This document shows, in pieces, positions 43,616-49,339 of a DNA stretch of 49,339 bases; position 1 is the first letter of the stretch; each line of letters begins with the position of its first letter. The notes beneath the pieces were generated by a model that saw nothing but the letters and a program-made list of their open reading frames with translations, was not told the DNA's origin and did not search any database. This stretch comes from an uncultured Bacteroidota bacterium (GTDB taxonomy: Bacteria; Bacteroidota; Bacteroidia; Chitinophagales; Chitinophagaceae). A program made the position numbers and the translations under genes. The DNA lies in contig CAMLGR010000011.1 in the NCBI GenBank assembly GCA_946479615.1, positions 1 to 49,339 of the forward strand. Direction: 5' to 3'.

Positions 43616-45124
43616 TTAATGTTCGTCGGGAGATAAAGATATTTTGATCTCGTAACCCTTTCCGGGGGCTGATATAATATCCACACTTCCATTATAAAGA
43701 AGAGCCCTGCTTTTAATATTGATAATGCCAACGCCATTTTTTTCGATCGCCATATCACACCCCTGGCCATTATCTGAAATGATAAGTATGATCTTTTTAC
43801 CTGGCTTACTTAAATGAATAACAGCCCTGGTTGCATTTGCATGTTTCAGGATATTGTTTACCTGTTCCTGTACGATACGGAAAATATTTACCTGCATCTT
43901 TTCATCTAATTCTTCGTCCTGTATTCCTTCTGTATGAAATTCGATCTTTATCGGATCGATCATCATGAGATCTTTGACCAGGTTTCTTATGTTGTCAAAT
44001 AAACCAATGATATGTGTCCCCGGCACTACCAGGTTTTTAGAAATGCGTCTGATCTCTTCTATCACATCTGTTATGAGGGCGGAAGATTTTTGAAGATGAA
44101 TATCTTTCTTATCATCATACATAACTGCCATCTGGATATATAATTTGACAACCGCAAGAACCTGGTTCAGATTATCGTGTAACTCTTTGCCAATATCCGA
44201 TCGTTCTTTTTCCTGTGCTGTAAGTACGGCATTAGCTATTTCCTTTTCTCTCCCAGCCCGTTCCTCTACTAATTTATTTTCGGCTGATTTCTTTGCAGTG
44301 ATATCCTGGGTGGCGCCGATCATTCGCAGAGGTTGGTTATCTTTTCCAAAAATAATATGCCCCCTGTCATGAACATAGAGATACTCTCCGTCTGATTTTT
44401 TGAAGCGATATTCATCCTCCCAAACATTCGAAATAGTTTCAGTAATGGTTTGTTTTAATTTTGCTGTCACGCGCGGCCTGTCTTCCGGATGGATCCGGCT
44501 CTCCCAGAAACTTTGCGGGATAAGGGCGTTTTCTATATGATATCCAAACACCCGTCTGTGACCTCCATCTATCCAGAATAATTCATTATTAACAAGGTCC
44601 AATTCCCAAAGGCAATCATTCGTCACTTCGGTGACGAACCGGTACAGGTCGTTCAATACCTTCAATTCATGTTCAGGCAGTAATAAATGGGCCGGCAGGC
44701 TATTACTTTTGAAAGAAACAGAAAGGATATCGTTATTAAAGTAAGTGATCACATCAAACCATGCGCCTTTCTCGCTCCAGTATTCTTTAAAATGAAAAGG
44801 GATGTCGTTTGTAAATGCTCTATGATAAACTGAATAGAATATAACTGGCAGGGTATCAGCGAATTTCTCCCAGAGGTTTTTTCCTACAATATCTTCTGAA
44901 TTAACCTTTAATAATTGCTCTGCAGCTTTGTTCCAGTATTTTACTGTCCAGTGTTTATCAACTGTAAAAAAGCCATTGATAACAATATCAGTAATAGGCA
45001 TACCGAGATGCCTGCTGTTAGCAGGTATTTTTCTGTCTTCATTTGTATTTGGAAGAATTGTGACCGCCATAGTTCCCCGTTGCATAATTAATTTTCCACC
45101 GGACCGGAATGATTTCTTTTTCAT
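43616..45124 (-). CDS. PAS-domain sensor histidine kinase (NarL-type partner class)
   Basis: 502 residues, cytoplasmic. PAS 1 at about 42-140 (DIVINGFFTVDKHWTVKYWN), PAS 2 with PAC at about 155-280 (LWELDLVNNELFWIDGGHRRVFGY, YRFKKSDGEYLYVHDRGHIIF), then HisKA_3 with EKERSDIGKELHDNLNQVLAVVK (His316) and HATPase_c (VNNILKHANATRAVIHL, ISDNGQGCDMAIEKNGVGIINIKSRA). The HisKA_3 type normally signals to LuxR/NarL response regulators. It is 11 nt downstream of the cupin gene. Confidence 0.92.
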   Translation of the reverse strand: MKKKSFRSGGKLIMQRGTMAVTILPNTNEDRKIPANSRHLGMPITDIVINGFFTVDKHWTVKYWNKAAEQLLKVNSEDIVGKNLWEKFADTLPVIFYSVYHRAFTNDIPFHFKEYWSEKGAWFDVITYFNNDILSVSFKSNSLPAHLLLPEHELKVLNDLYRFVTEVTNDCLWELDLVNNELFWIDGGHRRVFGYHIENALIPQSFWESRIHPEDRPRVTAKLKQTITETISNVWEDEYRFKKSDGEYLYVHDRGHIIFGKDNQPLRMIGATQDITAKKSAENKLVEERAGREKEIANAVLTAQEKERSDIGKELHDNLNQVLAVVKLYIQMAVMYDDKKDIHLQKSSALITDVIEEIRRISKNLVVPGTHIIGLFDNIRNLVKDLMMIDPIKIEFHTEGIQDEELDEKMQVNIFRIVQEQVNNILKHANATRAVIHLSKPGKKIILIISDNGQGCDMAIEKNGVGIINIKSRALLYNGSVDIISAPGKGYEIKISLSPDEH

Positions 45125-45135
45125 ACTAATGGATT

Positions 45136-45501
45136 TTATTCATACCCGCTCTTTATAATTGTCAGGATCATTTTAAATCGCCCGTTAGGTTTAATAAAAT
45201 TGGGAGTGTGTGCTGGTATAATAATTCCCTGGCCCGATTCCAATAAATTACATTTCTTATCAATAACTATTTCAGCTTTTCCTTCAATGATCTGTGCAAA
45301 GGTATCAAAGGGAGAAGTTTTCTCTGTCAATCCTTCACCGCTGTCAAAAGACATCACACTTATATTGCCGGTAGATTTTTTAAGAATTGTTTTGATCACT
45401 ACAGCATTAGCCATATACTCGATAATTTCTACTATTATATGCGATTTCCCTTTTTCAAGTTCTGTAGTTTCAGGTGCGCCGCTATTTTCTTTATTGTCCA
45501 T
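45136..45501 (-). CDS. Cupin-domain protein
   Basis: 121 residues from the Met at 45501 (MDNKENSGAPETTELEKGKSH); a longer frame to 45564 is unlikely. A single small beta-barrel is seen: VVIKTILKKSTGNISVMSFDSGEGLTEKTSP (first cupin box with the usual His pair replaced), AQIIEGKAEIVIDKK, and LLESGQGIIIPAHTPNFIKPNGRFKMILTII. Few metal-binding His remain, so it may bind a ligand rather than catalyse. It is 11 nt before the PAS kinase gene. Confidence 0.82.
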   Translation of the reverse strand: MDNKENSGAPETTELEKGKSHIIVEIIEYMANAVVIKTILKKSTGNISVMSFDSGEGLTEKTSPFDTFAQIIEGKAEIVIDKKCNLLESGQGIIIPAHTPNFIKPNGRFKMILTIIKSGYE

Positions 45502-45621
45502 ATTCTTAATTTTTTCTTCTCTATAACCTGTTGTGAAAAACCACACAATTAACGACCGTAACAAAGTTTGAACTCCTGCTGTCAGTAATTGTTATATACA
45601 CCTTTAATTAAGTTGTATAAT

Positions 45622-46182
45622 TCACACATCTTCCAACATTGACCGCCTTTTATCCCTAAGCTGTTTGAAGTGAGAAGGAGTAAGACCTGTTACCTTCTTG
45701 AATTGAGTAGAAAGATGTGATACGCTGCTATAATGCATCTGGTAGGCAATCTGAGTGAGGTTCAGCTCATCATATACGAGTAATTCCTTAACCCGTTCTA
45801 TTTTATGTGCGATATAAAATTTTTCGATAGTGGTGCCTTGTACCTCTGAAAACAGATTGGCAAGATAGGTGTAGTCGTGATTTAACTTCTGACTTAGAAA
45901 TTCAGAAAATTTTACCACCAGAGGTTCTTCTGAATAATGAACCAGTTCAATGATAACATTTTTTATCTTTTGTATCAGTACACTTTTCTTATCATCCATC
46001 AGTTCAAGGCCTGATCTCAATAATGCAGCCCTGAACTTATTTTGTTGTTCGACTGAAATAGCATCTGTAATCTCTGCCTCGCCTAATTCAATAGTAGTAT
46101 AATGTAAGCCTAATTTATTCAGCTCTTCTTTGACCACCATTTTACAACGGACACAGACCATATTTTTGATATATAGCTTCAA
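45622..46182 (-). CDS. HMA-like domain fused to AraC-type regulator
   Basis: 186 residues. The N-terminal 75 (MKLYIKNMVCVRCKMVVKEEL, Cys10 and Cys13) have the pattern of a heavy-metal-associated domain with a CxxC site. The C-terminal 110 hold the AraC helix-turn-helix pair: LANLFSEVQGTTIEKFYIAHKIERVKELL and TQIAYQMHYSSVSHLSTQFKKVTGLTPSHFKQL. It could sense a metal or thiol state; this is inference. The gene is 120 nt upstream of the cupin gene, on the same strand. Confidence 0.85.
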   Translation of the reverse strand: MKLYIKNMVCVRCKMVVKEELNKLGLHYTTIELGEAEITDAISVEQQNKFRAALLRSGLELMDDKKSVLIQKIKNVIIELVHYSEEPLVVKFSEFLSQKLNHDYTYLANLFSEVQGTTIEKFYIAHKIERVKELLVYDELNLTQIAYQMHYSSVSHLSTQFKKVTGLTPSHFKQLRDKRRSMLEDV

Positions 46183-46452
46183 AAAACTGTTTTAGTAATT
46201 AATATCGTAGTGTACAGACTTATGAGGTCGGGTAGGTATCTCTGGGTTTAGCATCTATCAGCAACAAACACGAGGAAGCAAAGTATTGTTTGCTGTTTTA
46301 ACTCTGTATTTCCTGTAAGCTACGCTTAATAACCCGGATACCCCTGAATGTGTGAATGTTGTAACATTTTTACAGAATTGTATAGGAATCATCTGTTGGA
46401 ATAGCCCCAACTTTACAACGGTTTGATCTAATCATTGAACCGTACCTTATTT
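46183..46452. other. Divergent regulatory region
   Basis: This 270-nt stretch separates the HMA-AraC gene (minus) from the coiled-coil protein gene (plus). The palindrome AATGTTGTAACATT spans 46355-46368 about 85 nt before the plus-strand gene. No gene and no clear full promoter seen. Confidence 0.35.
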
Positions 46453-47103
46453 ATGAAACAAATAAAAACATTAGTGCTTGGTGTAGTTGCCTTTTTATCA
46501 GTATTAGTCCTGTATGCGCAACCCCGGGAAGCTTCAGTGATGATTGACAATGAAAACCGCAATGCAGTAATGATATCAATTGAACAACCTGAAAAGATAA
46601 CAGGAGAGGCTTTGCAGCAACGGCTGCAACGGTCTGGTCTGAAAGAAAGATCAAGGAATGGCATTACAAAATATAAGGGTATAACCTTATCCGAGATCAG
46701 CCCGGACCAGGTGGATATTTATACAAAAGTGGAAAAAGGGCCTAACAACAGCAGTGTTGTATATATGGCTGTCTCACACGGATATAACAATTTTACTAAC
46801 GGCACAGCAGATAGCCTGATCACGGAGAATATAAAGACATTTCTTCAGTCCTTTGTAAAAGATGCTGATTACCATTCCGCTGATGTCGGTATCAGCAATC
46901 AGATAAGTGATGTGAATAAGAACGAGAAAGCTTACCAGAAACTACTAGACGAACAAAGAAACCTGCTAAAGAAGAAATCCGGTATTGAAAGCAGGCTCAT
47001 CGAGATACAGAATGAGCTGGCTGCAAAAGGAGAATTAATCGATAAGAAAAAAACAGGGATAGAAGATGCAAGGATCAAGCGTAGCAATATAGGCGATCAA
47101 TAA
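46453..47103 (+). CDS. Exported protein with C-terminal coiled coil, unknown function
   Basis: 216 residues from the Met at 46453 (MKQIKTLVLGVVAFLSVLVL); the frame opens six codons earlier. Signal peptide cleaved near LYAQ. A globular part of about 110 residues follows (EASVMIDNENRNAVMISIEQ, GITLSEISPDQVDIYTKVEK, VVYMAVSHGYNNF), and then a coiled coil at about 145-216 (EKAYQKLLDEQRNLLKKKSG, IESRLIEIQNELAAKGELID). I do not recognise a family. A strong terminator follows, so it is a single-gene unit. Confidence 0.75.
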   Translation: MKQIKTLVLGVVAFLSVLVLYAQPREASVMIDNENRNAVMISIEQPEKITGEALQQRLQRSGLKERSRNGITKYKGITLSEISPDQVDIYTKVEKGPNNSSVVYMAVSHGYNNFTNGTADSLITENIKTFLQSFVKDADYHSADVGISNQISDVNKNEKAYQKLLDEQRNLLKKKSGIESRLIEIQNELAAKGELIDKKKTGIEDARIKRSNIGDQ

Positions 47104-47134
47104 AGAAGCTTTTTTATTTGAAAGAAGTAAAGGG

Positions 47135-47167
47135 AATGCCTTGCAAATTTATTTGCAAGGCATTTTT
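47135..47167 (+). terminator. Rho-independent terminator
   Basis: A perfect 14-bp stem (arms AATGCCTTGCAAAT and ATTTGCAAGGCATT, loop TT) followed by TTTATT, 31 nt after the stop of the coiled-coil protein gene. Confidence 0.9.
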
Positions 47168-47844
47168 ATTGGGAGTAATGCCTTCATATAAAGGAGAAAC
47201 CATAAATGAAAAAAGCACCGAATTTCTTTCCGCACAACTTGACCAGCAAACCTTTGCCGCTTTTCTCACCCGGCGGCGGCGGTGGCGGACGCCATTGATT
47301 GATCTATCTCCCCTGTTCAGTTTATTTCTTCCGTAGAAAAGGTCTTTTTAACCAGGAGTAAATAAATCAGCCACGGGCTGGGCTGATTGTTCTTAAAACT
47401 CCAGAAGCACTTCTGGATAGGATTACCAACGTTTCAAACACGCAGGCTGATTCCGCTTATCATCCCTCTAACGTAAGATAGACGTAGGATGAACGTAAGA
47501 TAAGCGGCCAGCTATCTACCCGCAATGAATGAGATAGCGTAGCAAAACAGGCGATTGACGATCAGTTCTGAAACCCTGATGGGAAAATTATCCTCTTTAA
47601 AAACAGAATGCAATCGGTTGCATTTACAGGGTAAATCGCTAATTTAGGTTACCTAATTGTTGCTGCCATGATACTAAACAGACACCATCTGTGTGCTTTG
47701 CTCTGCAAGGCCTTTCCGGCTTTTTCCCCCCTTTTGGCCCCGGTTATGTACCAATTTCCTCCATAATGATGCCCCGGAAGAGCTTTTTAGCTGTTTTTCT
47801 GTCCCTCGCTGTTATGAAATCCCGAACGCTAACCTGTGTAAAGC
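47168..47844. other. 677-nt region upstream of the Reg_prop sensor, no gene
   Basis: Small open frames here lack family features and I leave them out. Two hairpins are visible: AATCAGCC-8 nt-GGCTGATT (47365-47388) and TCCAGAAG-CA-CTTCTGGA (47400-47417). A triple 11-mer repeat (47471-47503) and the palindrome TTAGGTTACCTAA (47644-47656) lie closer to the sensor gene and could be regulatory. Confidence 0.5.
47471..47503. repeat. Three tandem 11-mers, possible regulator sites
   Basis: ACGTAAGATAG, ACGTAGGATGA and ACGTAAGATAA follow each other without gaps. Eleven bp is close to one helical turn, so the units face the same side of the DNA. They lie about 340 nt before the sensor gene. Confidence 0.5.
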
Positions 47845-49339
47845 ATGAACCCTGTTTATACCATTGTCCGCTGTTTGCCGAATGTGCCCGGTGTCCGCTC
47901 ATTCACTGTATCCGTTATTCTGATAACCGTATGCCTGTTCTTTGCACCGGCTAGCCAGGCCCAGCCGGATAATTTCAATTTTATAACTTTTTCCAACGGA
48001 GATGGACTGTCGGCGAATACTCCCAACGTGATCCTCAAGGACAGGTATGGATATATGTGGTTTGGAACCGATGATGGCCTGAACAGGTTTGATGGTGAAG
48101 CCTTTACCATTTACCGGCATAATCCGGCAGACAGTACAAGCCTGCGTTCCAACCGCATCAATGCGATTTGCCAGGACAGTCTTGGTAATTTATGGGTAGG
48201 TACCGGGGGATCCCTGTCTTTTTACGACCGGAAAAAAAATGCTTTTATCAATTATGATTTTACGGCCAATGCTGTGATACGCACCTTGTGTATGGACCAT
48301 CTCGGCAATTTATGGGTCGGGAGTTACCTGGGATTGTTTATGATGGACCTTCATGCAGGAAAAGTGAATCGTTACGAAGCCAATATTGCCAGGGAAGACC
48401 AGTTGTTGTCGAATACGATCGTTTCTCTTTTCGAAGATAGCCGGCACCGGTTGTGGGTCGGTACCAATAAGGGTTTACTTCTTTACAACAGGGATAAAAA
48501 TAATTTTAAACGCTACCGGCATTCCGCTGACAGCTCATCGATTGGCGATAACACTGTTCGCGCAATTGCAGAGGACTTGCAGGGAAATTTATGGTTTGGA
48601 ACTGATAACGGCGGACTTAGCCTGCTGCTTTCGAATGATAAGTTTAAAAATTTTCATCATCATCCTGCCGATGTTCATACGCTCAGCAGTAATCGTGTGT
48701 GGGCTATTGCCAGGGATTACGATGGCAAATTGTGGATAGGCACACAGGAGGGGATAAATATTTTTGATACCCAATCAAAAGAAGTGATGCGGATCACAGA
48801 AGATCCGCGAAATAAATATAGCCTGGTGAGCAAGGCCATAAGAAGTATTTATATTGATAAGAATGGTGTGTGCTGGATCGGCACCTACCAGGGTGGGATC
48901 AGCAAGTATGATAAGAACCTTGTGTTTTTTAATTTGCGGCAAAGCAATCCATTTGATCCTTACGGGTTGAGTGCAGCAAAAGCTACCTCGTTTGCAGAGG
49001 ATAAAGAAGGAGATATTTATGTAGGTACAGATGGCGGCGGCCTTAATCATTATCATAGAAAGACAGGATTATTTTGTCATCCAAAACTTCCGGGCGATTA
49101 TGATAACCAATCTATCCTTGCACTGGAACGGATCGGTGATGAACTTTGGATCGGCACCTATGAGCGGGGGTTGTATATATTAAATATCAAAACGGGAGCA
49201 GTTGCTCATTATAGTCAAAATGCCGGCTCCCTCTCAAGCAATGAAATCTTCTGCCTGAAAAAAGACCGGAATGGAAATGTATGGATCGGCACGAATGGCA
49301 ATGGGGTAGATGTTTTTAAACCCGGGAAAGGAATTATAC
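47845..49339 (+). CDS. Two-component regulator propeller (Reg_prop) sensor, 3' end beyond window
   Basis: The ATG at 47845 opens a frame that runs to the window edge (498 codons visible). The N-terminus is a signal region (FTVSVILITVCLFFAPASQAQ), followed by repeated Reg_prop units: VILKDRYGYMWFGTDDGLNRF, ICQDSLGNLWVGTGGSLSF, MDHLGNLWVGSYLGLFMM, FEDSRHRLWVGTNKGLLLY, AEDLQGNLWFGTDNGGLSL, ARDYDGKLWIGTQEGINIF, YIDKNGVCWIGTYQGGISKY and more. These form the periplasmic propeller of hybrid two-component systems that usually control carbohydrate use. The expected Y_Y_Y, transmembrane, kinase and receiver parts would lie outside the window. Confidence 0.92.
   Translation, partial: MNPVYTIVRCLPNVPGVRSFTVSVILITVCLFFAPASQAQPDNFNFITFSNGDGLSANTPNVILKDRYGYMWFGTDDGLNRFDGEAFTIYRHNPADSTSLRSNRINAICQDSLGNLWVGTGGSLSFYDRKKNAFINYDFTANAVIRTLCMDHLGNLWVGSYLGLFMMDLHAGKVNRYEANIAREDQLLSNTIVSLFEDSRHRLWVGTNKGLLLYNRDKNNFKRYRHSADSSSIGDNTVRAIAEDLQGNLWFGTDNGGLSLLLSNDKFKNFHHHPADVHTLSSNRVWAIARDYDGKLWIGTQEGINIFDTQSKEVMRITEDPRNKYSLVSKAIRSIYIDKNGVCWIGTYQGGISKYDKNLVFFNLRQSNPFDPYGLSAAKATSFAEDKEGDIYVGTDGGGLNHYHRKTGLFCHPKLPGDYDNQSILALERIGDELWIGTYERGLYILNIKTGAVAHYSQNAGSLSSNEIFCLKKDRNGNVWIGTNGNGVDVFKPGKGII

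Noticed and set aside
47118..47336. 72-codon open frame after the coiled-coil protein
   Set aside because: It runs through a strong terminator hairpin, has no family features and ends in a basic and proline-rich stretch without sense.

Overview
The window looks like a chromosomal segment of a member of the Bacteroidota, most likely the Chitinophagaceae or a close relative. The signs are a SusC/SusD outer-membrane pair, a giant secreted protein with a type IX (Por) secretion tail, a Reg_prop hybrid sensor, AraC-type regulators, several TAnnTTTG-type -7 promoter elements, and a near absence of Shine-Dalgarno sequences (the one clear exception is in a probable foreign insert). Both window ends cut genes.

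Layout. 1-5409 (minus): a housekeeping run of kdsD, an S41 peptidase lipoprotein, manC, a VOC protein, a DEDDy exonuclease, a RidA-like protein and a truncated YjbR/MmcQ gene. 5823-8093 (plus): RecQ. 8225-9495: tRNA-Phe(GAA), followed by a small island bounded by an imperfect copy of the tRNA 3' end. The island carries a DUF6526-like membrane protein and a foreign-looking zinc-ribbon gene. 9765-16931: a secreted protein of unknown function, an M20 amidohydrolase, a ChrA transporter, nadD, feoA, ybeY and mnmG, with two parS-like sites between ybeY and mnmG. 16939-20054 (minus): a compact cassette of a free SET methyltransferase, a free ATP-grasp ligase and an ATP-grasp-SET fusion, behind its own promoter. 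20206-23169 (minus): ssb and a PIF1/RecD-like helicase with HRDC and HTH tail, separated by a perfect 24-bp hairpin. 23361-31970 (minus): a 2869-residue secreted protein with three LamG-like domains, eleven Ig-like repeats, a sugar-dehydrogenase propeller, PKD and a T9SS tail. 32182-41999: a sugar-acid utilisation locus (enolase-superfamily dehydratase, RraA-like aldolase, FGGY kinase and AraC regulator on minus; SusC and SusD on plus). 42303-49339: a small membrane protein, two histidine kinases, a cupin, an HMA-AraC regulator, a coiled-coil exported protein and the start of a Reg_prop sensor.

How the genes fit together. The sugar-acid locus forms a plausible route: uptake by SusC/D, dehydration and aldol cleavage by enzymes that carry export signals, then phosphorylation in the cytoplasm. 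The most unusual unit is the SET/ATP-grasp cassette. Both SET domains keep the NHSC motif and a CxCx4C post-SET zinc site. Both ATP-grasp proteins keep the D/E/N metal ligands of the D-Ala-D-Ala ligase fold but share a Cys where Ddl has Pro. I read it as a two-step system that ligates and methylates an unknown peptide or protein; this function is inference. All calls come from reading the sequence; no database search was run.
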